DNA from: WQXF01 sp031553615
GTDB lineage: Bacteria; Bacillota; Clostridia; Christensenellales; Aristaeellaceae
Length of the DNA: 64,000 nt
Reading direction: 5' to 3'
NCBI GenBank assembly: GCA_031553615.1
Contig: JAVBLJ010000010.1
Location: 62,001-126,000 of the forward strand
The first letter of the stretch is position 1. Every line of letters starts with the position of its first letter. The translations under genes were made by a program, and so were the position numbers. Below, in pieces: positions 52,959 through 63,539 of the stretch. The notes below the pieces were generated by a model, which worked only from the letters and a program-made list of their open reading frames with translations, did no database searches and was not told where the DNA came from.

Positions 52959-55462
52959 GGCTCCTCCTTGGCTGGCGCGGGTTCCGCCTGATCGGGCATG
53001 GCGCGCTCCGCCTGGATCACCGTGCCCGCTAGCGTTGCGTCGGGCTTTGCGTCGGCATTTGCATCCGTTTTTGCATCCGTTTTTGCATCCGTTTTCGCAT
53101 CTAAGCTCTCCTCTGCGGGCGCTTCAGGCTTGGGCTGCGCCTTGCGATCCGCCGCGCCCTCCTGCGCCGGAGGAGCCGCTCTGCTTGCTACGGCCGGAGG
53201 CGCCGCGCCTTCGCCAATCGCCCGCTGCTCCTCCATATAGGCGCGCACCTCGGCGGGCAACTCCTTGACCGGGTGAATCTCGATGGTCGGGTACTCGATG
53301 CGTTCGTGGAACACGCCGGAAAGCACCTTGCAAAATGCGTTGCACACGCGATCCAGGTCGCGAAAGGTGAGCGGCGTATCGTTTAGTTGCCCATCGTCCA
53401 CCTTGCCCCGGATGAGGCGGCGTATGGTCTGCTCGATCTTTTCGGGGGTTGCATCCTGCAGCGTGCGCACCGCGGCCTCCACCGTATCGGCCAGCATCAC
53501 CAGCGCGGCCTCGGTGGTCTGCGGCTTGGGGCCCTCGTACCGGAAATCTTTGATATCCACCGGCTGGCCCTCGCGCATCTGGATCGCCTTGTTGTAGAAA
53601 TAGAGCACCGGGGTATCGCCGTGATGCTGGGCGATGATATCGAGCACGCGCTGCGGCAGGTGGTGGCGCTGGCCCAGGGCCAAGCCATCGCGCACGTGCG
53701 CCACCAGGATCGCCGTCGACACCAGCGGATCGGTATGGTCGTGCGGATTCTCGCCGCTCTGGTTTTCCTTGAAATAGCCGGGGCGCTTGAGCTTGCCGAT
53801 ATCGTGATAGTACGCGCCTACGCGCACCATCAGCGGGTTGGCCTCGATGGCCTCGGCGGCCGCTTCGGCGATGTTGGCCACCACCATCGAGTGGTGGTAG
53901 GTGCCCGGCGCTTCGATCATCATGCGGCGCAGCAGCGCCTGATTGGGGTTGGAGAGCTCCAGCAGCTTGGCGGGCGTAACCAGGTTGAACATGACCTCCA
54001 GCGCGGGCTGGACGCCCACGCACAGCACCGAGGAGATCACCCCGGCCAGCAGCGCGTACAGCGATTGCATCCACACATTGCGCAGATCGTTGTTGGTAAT
54101 CATACCCACCGCGAACAGGATGGCCGCGTTGGCTGTGCCGATCAGCAGCCCCGCGAACAGCACCCGGCTGCGCGGCGCGCGCTTGTGTACCGCCGAAATG
54201 CCCACCATGCCGCCCATCATGCTCATGGCAAACACGGCCAGGGTCTGCGCCGAGTTGGCCGCGCTGCCCTTGAGCGCCAGCAGACCCAGCAGCAGCGAGA
54301 GCACGCAGTTGACGCCCATCGCCGCCCGCGTGCCCAGCAAAATCGTAACCAGCAGCGCCGCCAGCGCCACCGGCAAAACCTGGGGCATCAGCTGCATGAA
54401 GCCGATGCACAGCCCCATCACGAGCGCCAGGATGAGCAGCATGAGCGCCTGCTTGCTAAAGGAGCCCAGCAGCTCGGGCACAAACAAGGTTAGGAACAGG
54501 TAGAGACCGCCCATGAGCAGCGCCGCCAGCAGACCTACGCCGATGTAGAGCTCGGTATCGTAGCGCGTGCCCTGGATGAGCCCCAGCGCGTTGAGCACCG
54601 CCAGCTGCGAAGCCGTCACGCGTTCGCCGGCCACCACGATGTTCTCGCCCTGCTTGTAGACCGAGGGCTCGACCTCGTCACGCGCCTTCTGGCGGCTCGC
54701 GTCAGTGCTCTCCTGATCCACCAGCATGTTGGGGCGCAAAATAGCCCGCAGCGTGGGCTGCGCCACGTTCCACCAGAGCGTGGAGGAGGTGTTGTAGGCC
54801 ACCAGCCGCTGGATGTTGAATATCGCCTCGGCCACCTCGCCCTCCAGTATGGAGGTGTTGAGCGTGGTGCGGACGCTGGCCGCCAGGTTTTGGCAAAGGT
54901 TCTCCAGCTCCTCGTTTGATACATCCATCAGCGTGCAAAGCTGCTCGTTGGTCAGCGGCACCGAGGGGATAAGCGCGCTCGCGCTCTGCATATCCAGCTC
55001 GGTGTACAGATTGGGCTCTTCGACCTCCAGCAGCGATTGAGGCGCTTCGGTGGGCGTAGGCGTCGCCTTGCCCTCGCGTAGCAGATCGTCGCGCTGCTCG
55101 CGAATCTCCTGGCCGAATTGGCGCACGGCGCGCAGCTCCGCGCTGGCCACCTGAAGCGCCTGCATGACCTCGCCCGCCACAGCCTCATCCTTGTAGGAAA
55201 CCACATGCACCTGTGCGGCGGCCTGATCCTGCCGCAGCAGGGTGGTTGTCTCGTCCACCACGTCCTTGCTGGCCGTGATGGTCTTGCGGGAGATGTCGCC
55301 CACGTGCAAATCATACCGCTCCGGCGAAACCACCGTGATGGTTACCAGCGCGATCACCGCCGCCGCGCCGCCCCATAACAGCCAAGCGGCGAGGCGGGTG
55401 TTTCCCGGCGCGCTCTTTGCGCTCTTCGCACCCTTAACGCGCTTCCGATCCGTGCCTGCCAT
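52955..55462 (-). CDS. pgpH: PgpH-type membrane HD phosphohydrolase (probable c-di-AMP phosphodiesterase)
   Basis: 835 residues from ATG 55462, six bases after AAGGAGG. A membrane helix near 25-45, the 7TM-HDED extracellular domain (about 55-300), a seven-helix membrane block (about 305-520) and an HD domain with YYHDIGKLKRPGYF near 575 and HHGDTPVLYFYNKA. Related proteins degrade c-di-AMP. The C-terminal 90 residues are Ala/Glu/Lys/Pro-rich and contain a DAKT repeat coded by 12-bp units, not part of the family. Overlaps phoH by 29 bp upstream and ybeY by 4 bp. Confidence 0.93.
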   Translation of the reverse strand: MAGTDRKRVKGAKSAKSAPGNTRLAAWLLWGGAAAVIALVTITVVSPERYDLHVGDISRKTITASKDVVDETTTLLRQDQAAAQVHVVSYKDEAVAGEVMQALQVASAELRAVRQFGQEIREQRDDLLREGKATPTPTEAPQSLLEVEEPNLYTELDMQSASALIPSVPLTNEQLCTLMDVSNEELENLCQNLAASVRTTLNTSILEGEVAEAIFNIQRLVAYNTSSTLWWNVAQPTLRAILRPNMLVDQESTDASRQKARDEVEPSVYKQGENIVVAGERVTASQLAVLNALGLIQGTRYDTELYIGVGLLAALLMGGLYLFLTLFVPELLGSFSKQALMLLILALVMGLCIGFMQLMPQVLPVALAALLVTILLGTRAAMGVNCVLSLLLGLLALKGSAANSAQTLAVFAMSMMGGMVGISAVHKRAPRSRVLFAGLLIGTANAAILFAVGMITNNDLRNVWMQSLYALLAGVISSVLCVGVQPALEVMFNLVTPAKLLELSNPNQALLRRMMIEAPGTYHHSMVVANIAEAAAEAIEANPLMVRVGAYYHDIGKLKRPGYFKENQSGENPHDHTDPLVSTAILVAHVRDGLALGQRHHLPQRVLDIIAQHHGDTPVLYFYNKAIQMREGQPVDIKDFRYEGPKPQTTEAALVMLADTVEAAVRTLQDATPEKIEQTIRRLIRGKVDDGQLNDTPLTFRDLDRVCNAFCKVLSGVFHERIEYPTIEIHPVKELPAEVRAYMEEQRAIGEGAAPPAVASRAAPPAQEGAADRKAQPKPEAPAEESLDAKTDAKTDAKTDANADAKPDATLAGTVIQAERAMPDQAEPAPAKEEP
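53061..53096 (-). repeat. three 12-bp tandem repeats in the PgpH tail
   Basis: Unit GCATCCGTTTTT on the plus strand, three copies plus degenerate flanks, coding DAKT in frame. Confidence 0.85.
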
Positions 55463-56435
55463 GGGCATCCTCCTTTGCGCGGGTCGCCTGTCTTTCGTAC
55501 GCTTCCACGATGGATAGCACCAGCTCGTGCCGCACCACATCACGCCGGGTCAGCGGCACGACGCCGATGCTGGGCACATCCTTGAGCACCTCCATCGCCT
55601 CCACCAGCCCGGAAACACGCCCGGGAACCAGGTCGATCTGGGTCACGTCGCCGGTGACCACCACGCGCGAATGGTTGCCCATGCGCGTGAGGAACATCTT
55701 CATTTGCTCCGAGGTCGTGTTCTGCGCTTCATCCAGGATGATGAACGCATCCGCAAGCGTGCGGCCCCGCATGTAGGCCAGCGGGGCGATCTCGATCACG
55801 CCGCGCTCCTGCAGGCGCTGGTACGCATCCGGCCCCATCAAATCGAAGAGCGCATCGTAGAGCGGGCGCAGATAGGGATCGACCTTCTGCGTCAAATCGC
55901 CGGGCAGGAAGCCCAGCTTCTCCCCGGCCTCCACCGCGGGCCTCGTGAGCACGATGCGTTCCACCTCTTTGTTGCGCAACGCCAGCACCGCCATCGCCAT
56001 CGCCAAATAGGTCTTGCCCGTGCCCGCCGGGCCCACGCCCAGGGTAAGCAAATTCTTTCGAATTGATTGCACGTAGCGCAGCTGGCCCAGCGTCTTGCTG
56101 CGCACCTGCCTGCCGCGATAGGTGGTGAACACCACGTCGGAAAGCAATTCCTCCACGCGATCCAGCTCACCCTCCCGCGCCAGGGAAACGAGGTAGCGGA
56201 TGAAGCTGCGGTCGATGCTTTCGCGCCGCCGTAGCATGTCCAGCAATTTGGCAATCACCGCCGAGGCCAACTCCACGGCGGCGGCTTCGCCCTCCAGGGC
56301 AATCCGGGTATCGGCCAGGGCAACGCGCGCCCCGGTTTCCTGCATCAGCAGGCTCAGGTGCGAATCGCCGTTGCCGAACAACGTACGACAATCCTCCAGC
56401 GATTCATCGGTCAAAGCAATGTTCGCAAATGCCAA
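55434..56435 (-). CDS. phoH: PhoH-family ATPase
   Basis: 333 residues from a TTG start at 56435, with GGGAGG nine bases upstream; no better ATG is available before the conserved region. Walker A GPAGTGKT is at about 135-142 and Walker B AFIILDEAQN at about 229. The N-terminal KH-like part precedes them. PhoH proteins are ATPases linked to RNA metabolism; the exact role is unsettled. Gene order with ybeY and pgpH is conserved in Firmicutes. Confidence 0.94.
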   Translation of the reverse strand: MAFANIALTDESLEDCRTLFGNGDSHLSLLMQETGARVALADTRIALEGEAAAVELASAVIAKLLDMLRRRESIDRSFIRYLVSLAREGELDRVEELLSDVVFTTYRGRQVRSKTLGQLRYVQSIRKNLLTLGVGPAGTGKTYLAMAMAVLALRNKEVERIVLTRPAVEAGEKLGFLPGDLTQKVDPYLRPLYDALFDLMGPDAYQRLQERGVIEIAPLAYMRGRTLADAFIILDEAQNTTSEQMKMFLTRMGNHSRVVVTGDVTQIDLVPGRVSGLVEAMEVLKDVPSIGVVPLTRRDVVRHELVLSIVEAYERQATRAKEDAHGRHGSEAR

Positions 56436-56449
56436 ATGGCGGTTCCTCC

Positions 56450-57730
56450 CTATTGGTGGGGCGTGTCCGAAACGGGAGCACTCTGCGCGATGTCCTCCAC
56501 GGTTTCCAACACGACCTCCGCGGAAAAATGATCATCTTTCATCATACTATACTCTACCCATTTGTCAAGAATCTGCGCATGAAAAGGCAGCTTTTCGCGG
56601 GCGATGCGCTCCGCGATGGCCGCGCTCTCCCGCTCCAGCGCCGCCCGATCGCGGGGCACGGGCGAGAGCGTGACCTCAGCATAGCGCTCGATCTGCACCC
56701 ACAGCGGCAAGAACACGCAGCCAATCATGGTGCGTTTCACGTCGATATCGCTCTGCCCGTAATCCGGAACCGGCGTATCGCTCCATTCGAACCAGGGCGT
56801 GCCGATGAGCACGCGCTCCTGCTCCGCGCCCGTGGGCTCGCCCACATTCTCGGTGGCCGGAATGCGCGCGCTGCCGCTGTACCACACCCGAGAAAGCACC
56901 TCGGCGCGGGCGGGCACAGGGCGCATCTGCCCATCGGCGGTACGCTCCTGCCCGACCACCAGCATCTGCCCTTTGCGCACTGCCTCCCCCGGCTTCACCT
57001 TGGCGATGCCCGCATGCACGGTCATGCCGGTCACCACGCCATCGCGTGAGGCCACGATATCGCAGGGCTCGCCTCCGTAAGCGGCCGGGGTGGCGATGCG
57101 CGCCGGTATGCACTCGATCACCACCGTCACCCCGCGCAGGTGCACGTCGATCCAGGCCACGCGCGGCAGCCTGCGCTCCAGCGCGCGCTGCAGGCCCTGC
57201 AAATCCAGGGTCGATACGAAGCGCCCCGGCTGAATCTCACGCTCGGCCAGCACGGTGCGCACCTCGCCGACCGATTCCCCCGCGCCTTCGATGCGCACGA
57301 ACCATACGCAGGAATTCGCCAGCCACACGCACGCAAAAAACACCAGCACGCCGCAGGTCAACATCGCGCGGCGCGACATCAGCCCCTGGGAGCGCCGCAG
57401 CAGGCTTTCATGCAGCACAGTGATGCGCCAGCCCACCTTCTCCGCCAGCTCCCGCAGCCGGGGGAGCTCCGCGCTGCGCACCGTCGCCTGAAGCATGCGC
57501 GCATCCACGCGATGCACTCGCATCAGGCCGATGCCCTGGTCGGCCGCGCGGGTCATCAGCTTTTCCAGCGATAGCCCTTCGATGCGCACGCGCACCCTGC
57601 CCCAGAGGCGCAGGCGCATCGGCGGCTTCACGGCCCGATCCACCGTGCGTCGCTCCCCGCCCTGCGGCGCACGCACCGCCTCCACATGAGCCGGTTTTTC
57701 GCTCAGCCCGCCGCCCTTTTTCCGCCCCAT
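56450..57730 (-). CDS. yqfD: sporulation protein YqfD
   Basis: 426 residues; AGGAGG lies upstream of ATG 57730. An N-terminal basic region is followed by the YqfD domain: VRVRIEGLSLEKLMTRAADQGI near 46, one membrane helix near 120-142 (MLTCGVLVFFACVWLANSCVW), then an extracytoplasmic part with VEVIECIPAR-like strands and GEPCDIVASRDGVVTGM. Its paralogue is B. subtilis YqfD (sigma-E regulon, spore coat/cortex stage). It is 33 bp after yqfC and 14 bp before phoH. Confidence 0.92.
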   Translation of the reverse strand: MGRKKGGGLSEKPAHVEAVRAPQGGERRTVDRAVKPPMRLRLWGRVRVRIEGLSLEKLMTRAADQGIGLMRVHRVDARMLQATVRSAELPRLRELAEKVGWRITVLHESLLRRSQGLMSRRAMLTCGVLVFFACVWLANSCVWFVRIEGAGESVGEVRTVLAEREIQPGRFVSTLDLQGLQRALERRLPRVAWIDVHLRGVTVVIECIPARIATPAAYGGEPCDIVASRDGVVTGMTVHAGIAKVKPGEAVRKGQMLVVGQERTADGQMRPVPARAEVLSRVWYSGSARIPATENVGEPTGAEQERVLIGTPWFEWSDTPVPDYGQSDIDVKRTMIGCVFLPLWVQIERYAEVTLSPVPRDRAALERESAAIAERIAREKLPFHAQILDKWVEYSMMKDDHFSAEVVLETVEDIAQSAPVSDTPHQ

Positions 57731-57763
57731 CGCGTGCGCCTCCTGCTCTCATACCGATTGGGA

Positions 57764-58048
57764 TCACCGGCCCGCGTACTCGAGCCGCGCTATTTTTCCC
57801 TGCACCAGCAGGTCGCTCTGCCCCAGGTGGTCGAGCACCAGCTCGCTCCCCTCCACCATCAGCAGCCCGCAATCGGTGCGCACGCGCACCCGTTCTCCGC
57901 CATACTCCACGATGCCCTTGTGGTTCTCGATTAGCATGCGCTCCCTGCCCACCAGCACCACCTTGGGCACGCCAAAAAGCACTTCCTCCGGCAGACCGGC
58001 GATGCGTGCACCCTGCACGAGCCGCTTTCGCCTTCGCCCCTGTTTCAC
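57764..58048 (-). CDS. yqfC: sporulation protein YqfC
   Basis: About 94 residues from a GTG at 58048, seven bases after GGAGGG; a GTG at 58063 is also in frame but lies upstream of that site. It contains GLPEEVLFGVPKVVLVGRERMLIENHKGIVEY, as in YqfC, a small beta-rich sporulation protein. First gene of the conserved cluster leading to recO. A CATATCAAT sequence about 120 bp upstream could be part of a sigma-E promoter, but this is weak. Confidence 0.88.
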   Translation of the reverse strand: MKQGRRRKRLVQGARIAGLPEEVLFGVPKVVLVGRERMLIENHKGIVEYGGERVRVRTDCGLLMVEGSELVLDHLGQSDLLVQGKIARLEYAGR

Positions 58049-58080
58049 CGCGCAGCCCTCCACTTCCGTTTCGTTCTCTC

Positions 58081-58140
58081 GAATTGATTCGCGTTGAGTT
58101 GATTCGTGTTGAATTGATTCGTGCTGAGTTGATTCGTGTT
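58081..58140. repeat. four 15-bp tandem repeats upstream of yqfC
   Basis: Four contiguous copies of GARTTGATTCGYGYT fill exactly 58081-58140. Position in the leader of the yqfC transcript suggests a minisatellite that varies in length between strains. Confidence 0.93.
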
Positions 58141-58225
58141 AACCCGCAGCGTTCTCCCCTATTGATATGAGGGAAGCCGCGCGCCAATGCGACGGATCGA
58201 GGCGAAAGCCGCTAGCCTATGCGCA

Positions 58226-58253
58226 CAAAAAAGCGCTCCCTTGCGGAAGCGCT
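58226..58253 (-). terminator. rho-independent terminator after rmuC
   Basis: On the minus strand AGCGCTTCC pairs with GGGAGCGCT (one G-T) with a GCAA loop, then TTTTTT. Confidence 0.9.
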
Positions 58254-58289
58254 GCTTAAGGGCTTAAAGCCCGTCCGACTCTTTTGGAT

Positions 58290-59801
58290 TCAATCCCACT
58301 CGTCCCTGTCCATTTCCTCTTCGTCGTCCTCGAAAGCGCTGGTGGGCGCGGTGGCCTGCACCGCCTGGGCTGCTGCCCGCGGTTCGGCTTGCGCCGCTGC
58401 ACCGTAGCGCTCCTCAAAGCGCCTGCGCTCCACATCCAGCACGCTCTGCGCATCGCCGGCCGGCTCCGCCGTAGAGCCCTCGCCGCTTGCCTTGCCCGCC
58501 GCCATGCCAATGGAGCCACGCAGCTCCTCCAGCTGCTCGCGGGCGCTGCCCAACGAACTACGCAACTCCTTGGCGCGCTGCTCCATGGTGAGCGAACGCA
58601 GCCCAGTTTGCAAGCTGCCCAGCAGCGCCGCCATGGTGGAAGGGCCGGAAAGCAGCACGCGGTACTGCTGCTGCAGCTGCTCGCGCAGCGTGCTATCCTG
58701 CACCATCTGTGCGTAAAGGCCCTCGGTGGGCAAGAACAGGATGGCGTAATCGGTGGTATGGGGCGGATCGACGAATGCCTCGCGGATATGCTTGGCCTGC
58801 ACGCGCAGCGCAAGCTCCAGCGCTTTCGAGGCAGTTTCGATAGCGGCTGCATCCTGCCGCTCCATCGCGCGGACGAGCTGTTCGTGTTCCGCAATCGGGA
58901 AGCCGGTCACGATGGGCAGGTACACCTGCCGGTCGCCTTCCTCAACGTGCCCGGGCAGCACCACGGCGTAGTCGGCCAGCTCCTCGCTGCCCGGACGAAC
59001 CGCGACGCGCGCGCGGTATTGCCCCGCCGCCAGCACCGCATCGAGCAGCTCTTCGATCTCCACCTCAGCCCATGCGCCGCGCAGCTTGAGGTAATCGAGC
59101 ACCCGGCGCACGTCCAGCGCGCCTCCGGCCATCATCTGCAGCTCGTTTAGCCCCTTGGCCACCCGGTCCAGCTGCTGCGAGATGCTCATGCAGGCATCCA
59201 TCACGCCGCGATCCGGCTTGGTCTGCAGCTGCTGCATGCGCTGCTGGTTGGTGGCCCGCATCTGGCGCAGGTGCTGTTCGAGCGTATCGTAGAGCGCGTC
59301 GATGCGCTCCTCGTTGTTGGTAAGCGTTTGATCGAGGCGGCGGGTGACATCCTCCAAGCGCTGGCCCTGGCGGCCCATGCTATCGTTGAGCATATCGGTA
59401 AAGCGCGCCATGCGCTCGTCCATGATGCTCTTGATACGGTCGACCTGCTCCTCGGTCACGCGGGTGGCGGCGTGCATCTGCCCGCCGAAGGTATCGAATT
59501 GGCCCTGCTGTGTTCGGTTCATCTCGCCCATGATGCGCGAGACCGATTCGTTGAAGTTATAGAGGCCGACCTGGAACACCTCTCGGTCGCGGACGCTCTG
59601 CTCCTCGGTCAGCGTTCGGATACCGGTCATTTCCTTTTGCAGGGATTTTTGCATCATCTCAAGCTTGGATTGCAGCACGTTTTCGCGCGCGCGCAAATCC
59701 TGCAGCAGTCCGCTACCCACCAGCAGCAGCACAACGATGCCAACGACAACCTGCCAGTTGTCCCAGATGGTATGGATTATCCTGGCGATCGTTTGTTCCA
59801 T
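58290..59801 (-). CDS. rmuC: RmuC-family DNA recombination protein
   Basis: 503 residues from ATG 59801 (GGAGGAAATAT before it). A membrane helix at about 15-35 (VVVGIVVLLLVGSGLL), a long coiled coil (about 35-200), then the RmuC nuclease-like domain with LDVRRVLDYLKLRGAWAEVEIEELL near 230, VVLPGH, YLPIVTGFP, and LFLPTEGLYAQM near 350. An acidic tail (EDDEEEMDRDEWD) follows. RmuC limits DNA inversions by an unknown mechanism. Own promoter and terminator. Confidence 0.93.
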   Translation of the reverse strand: MEQTIARIIHTIWDNWQVVVGIVVLLLVGSGLLQDLRARENVLQSKLEMMQKSLQKEMTGIRTLTEEQSVRDREVFQVGLYNFNESVSRIMGEMNRTQQGQFDTFGGQMHAATRVTEEQVDRIKSIMDERMARFTDMLNDSMGRQGQRLEDVTRRLDQTLTNNEERIDALYDTLEQHLRQMRATNQQRMQQLQTKPDRGVMDACMSISQQLDRVAKGLNELQMMAGGALDVRRVLDYLKLRGAWAEVEIEELLDAVLAAGQYRARVAVRPGSEELADYAVVLPGHVEEGDRQVYLPIVTGFPIAEHEQLVRAMERQDAAAIETASKALELALRVQAKHIREAFVDPPHTTDYAILFLPTEGLYAQMVQDSTLREQLQQQYRVLLSGPSTMAALLGSLQTGLRSLTMEQRAKELRSSLGSAREQLEELRGSIGMAAGKASGEGSTAEPAGDAQSVLDVERRRFEERYGAAAQAEPRAAAQAVQATAPTSAFEDDEEEMDRDEWD

Positions 59802-59887
59802 ATATTTCCTCCGTTCAACCCACGTATCCGTGGTGTTGAGCATCGCGTATCGAAAGGCTTGGACAAATTCCCAAAACACATAGGATC

Positions 59888-59916
59888 ATTATACCGAAAA
59901 ATGCGCCTAGCGGCAA
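59888..59916 (-). promoter_or_regulatory. promoter of rmuC
   Basis: On the minus strand TTGCCG (59916-59911), 17 bases, perfect TATAAT (59893-59888), 87 bp before the ATG. Confidence 0.7.
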
Positions 59917-59972
59917 TACATTTGCGCATGATATAATAAAAACAGGATTTACCGAGGATTGGGAGGGCTATT

Positions 59973-60701
59973 ATGGAAAACCCAAGACCGCGGCGGCGCG
60001 CTCAGAATCGCGGCCCGGAGCAGGGCCAGGAGCATAGACCGGTGTATACTCAGGATCGCAAGGAGCCCATCCGCAAACGCGCGGGCAAGCGCATTCCCCT
60101 CGCGCTGCCCATCGGCGTGGCGGCGGCGCTGCTGGCGCTCGTGCTGTTCTTGCTGCTGCGCGGCCTGTTGGGCGGCGAGTCCTGGGATGCGACCACCGCG
60201 CTGCAGGCAGATCAACTGACCGTGGGGCGCTACCACCTGGGCGCGCAGCAAGGCTCGGTGCGCGAAAGCGTGCTTTCAAAAAACGAGAGCGGCGGCACCA
60301 GCGTATGGACGCTGAAGGGCGCTACGCTGTACTTCACTGGCGAGCCGCCCAAGCTGACCGCCGCGCAAATCAAGAGCGACTCCTGGATCGGCCCGCGGGG
60401 CCTGCGCGTCGGCGATAGCATGGACAAGCTGTATACGGTGCTCCCCGTGCAGGAATACGAAGAGCAGCCCGAAGATTTCGTGCTGCTCTATGCCCAGGGT
60501 TTGGTGGATGGCCTGCCGCGCGAGCCTTATGCGGTGATCATTCCCTTCGAGGAATGGCTGCGCGCGCACCTGGTGATGCGGGATGAGGACGGCTCGGGCT
60601 TCGCGGTGTGCGATGTGTACATCGATCCGGACACCAACCTGATCACCGAGATCGCCTGGGCGGAGACGCCCACCGACGATCTGCTCGAGCAAATGATGTA
60701 A
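59973..60701 (+). CDS. hypothetical single-pass membrane protein
   Basis: 242 residues; GGGAGG precedes ATG 59973, and a TATAAT lies at 59932-59937 without a good -35. A basic, disordered N-terminus (about 1-40) is followed by a membrane helix at about 43-63 (LPIGVAAALLALVLFLLLRG). The outer 175 residues include RGLRVGDSMDKLYTVLPVQ, a pattern like small lipoprotein or SmpA/OmlA-type repeats, and VCDVYIDPDTNLITEIAWAE. I do not recognise the family. It is divergent from rmuC and convergent with the next gene. Confidence 0.75.
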   Translation: MENPRPRRRAQNRGPEQGQEHRPVYTQDRKEPIRKRAGKRIPLALPIGVAAALLALVLFLLLRGLLGGESWDATTALQADQLTVGRYHLGAQQGSVRESVLSKNESGGTSVWTLKGATLYFTGEPPKLTAAQIKSDSWIGPRGLRVGDSMDKLYTVLPVQEYEEQPEDFVLLYAQGLVDGLPREPYAVIIPFEEWLRAHLVMRDEDGSGFAVCDVYIDPDTNLITEIAWAETPTDDLLEQMM

Positions 60702-60762
60702 CTCCCCTGCGCAGGAACCCGGTGCAGCCGTTCCCCCGGTGCGGATCGCGTTCGTCGGAATG

Positions 60763-62028
60763 CTACAAGCTGTCGCGCTTTTCGTAAGCCTCGCTGACAG
60801 CGTTGGCATGCCCTTCGTCCACGCGATTGGAGCCGTGGGTGCGGCTGCTTTTCATGTGGATGCAGAAGTGGCCTGGGAACTCATTCGTCTTGTTGCTATA
60901 GCCCATGTGCGGCATGCCGTTCATGGAGGCGGCGATGGCGCGGTTGCCCACCAGCACCCAGATAGGTCTGCGGTTCCAGCTCCACGCGCCACCATAGGCG
61001 CGCTTCATTTGGGCGGTATCCGCGCTGGTGAGCGGCTCCACGTCGGCGTGGTTGACGCCGCCCCAGCGCTTGACGGTGAAGCGGATGCCGCTGCGCACGT
61101 CCACCACCGTGGCCTTGGTGCCCACGGGAAACGCGCTGGAGCCGCCCTTCCACCAATCGAGCTGCTCCACCTGGCCGGTGCCGGCCGTTTGGGCCGAACC
61201 GGGTTTGGCGTTGCGCAAAAGCGCCAACGTCTGTTTGCCCGCCAGCCCATCGGCCGTAAGCCCTGCCGAAAGCTGGAAGGCGATCACCGCCTTCTCGGTA
61301 CGTTCGCCGAACACGCCATCGGTGCCCACGCTGTATCCGGCATTCTTCAGCCATTGCTGCAGCTCTCGCACCGCTTCGCCCCGATCCTCCAGGCGCAGCG
61401 CTGAATCGCTCGCCCGGGCCGGGGTATCGATCCCGACGGATTGGACGGATTCACGCAGCTTGCTCAGCGTCTGCGCGCCCGCCAGCCCGTCGGCGGTCAG
61501 CCCGCAGCTGCGCTGGAAGAGGATCAGCGCATTCTCCGTCGAGGAGCCGAATTCGCCGTCAGCGATCACCTCGTATCCGGCCTGCGCCAGCAGCTGTTGC
61601 AGCTCGTGTACCGCTTCGCCCTCGTCCTCCCGGCGCAGCACCGAGTCACCGGATTTTGCCGAGGAGCCGCTGCTCTTCTGGGCCGGGGTGTTTTTCTGGG
61701 CTGGGGTATCCATGCCGGGCACGTCCATCGTCAGGAACTCGCCCTTCACGTATCCTTTGTGCTTCTTGTAGCCGATGTAGACCCATTCATCCTTGTAGCC
61801 GAGTATTGTAACCGCTTCATCTTGATCCAGCTGCGTAATGGGCGAACCCTTTTCCTTGGCTTGTTTGCGCAGGATGAGGTGCGTGGCCTTTACGTAGGCG
61901 GTCTGCCCTGTTTCGCCGTCGGCATGCGCGGCCAGGGGCATTAGCTCCAGCATGCCGCACAGAATAGCTGCCAAAATCAGCGCAACTCCACGCGCCCAAC
62001 ATCTTTTGCAAGCGTCACGTTTCATCAT
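60763..62028 (-). CDS. secreted peptidoglycan-binding protein with SH3-like domain and unrecognised C-terminal domain
   Basis: 421 residues with a signal peptide ending near AAHADGE (about 36). An SH3-like domain (about 42-100: VKATHLILRKQA...GYVKGEFL) is followed by two PG_binding_1 repeats, about 128-190 (DEGEAVHELQQLLAQAGYEV) and 205-268 (DRGEAVRELQQWLKNAGYSV). The C-terminal 130 residues contain VRSGIRFTVKRWGGVNHADVE and GHFCIHMKSSRTHGSN, with conserved-looking His and Cys. These suggest a catalytic domain acting on the cell wall; the family is not recognised. Own promoter. Confidence 0.8.
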   Translation of the reverse strand: MMKRDACKRCWARGVALILAAILCGMLELMPLAAHADGETGQTAYVKATHLILRKQAKEKGSPITQLDQDEAVTILGYKDEWVYIGYKKHKGYVKGEFLTMDVPGMDTPAQKNTPAQKSSGSSAKSGDSVLRREDEGEAVHELQQLLAQAGYEVIADGEFGSSTENALILFQRSCGLTADGLAGAQTLSKLRESVQSVGIDTPARASDSALRLEDRGEAVRELQQWLKNAGYSVGTDGVFGERTEKAVIAFQLSAGLTADGLAGKQTLALLRNAKPGSAQTAGTGQVEQLDWWKGGSSAFPVGTKATVVDVRSGIRFTVKRWGGVNHADVEPLTSADTAQMKRAYGGAWSWNRRPIWVLVGNRAIAASMNGMPHMGYSNKTNEFPGHFCIHMKSSRTHGSNRVDEGHANAVSEAYEKRDSL

Positions 62029-62069
62029 ACAATTTCCCTCTTTTTCCGTTGTATTACGCTTACGGGAAA

Positions 62070-62098
62070 ATTATATTACTTTTTCGTGACAAAATCAA
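62070..62098 (-). promoter_or_regulatory. promoter of peptidoglycan-binding protein gene
   Basis: On the minus strand TTGATT (62098-62093), 17 bases, perfect TATAAT (62075-62070), about 40 bp before the ATG. Confidence 0.8.
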
Positions 62099-62141
62099 GT
62101 TTTGGATGGAATTTACAGCAACGCACCTGGTCAAACCCGCA

Positions 62142-63525
<1,384 letters not shown>

Positions 63526-63539
<14 letters not shown>

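Noticed and set aside
53387..54493. 368-codon plus-strand frame
   Set aside because: Antisense to pgpH; His/Arg/Gln-rich low-complexity translation.
58081..58140. Possible CRISPR array
   Set aside because: The 15-bp units are contiguous with no spacers, and no cas genes are present.
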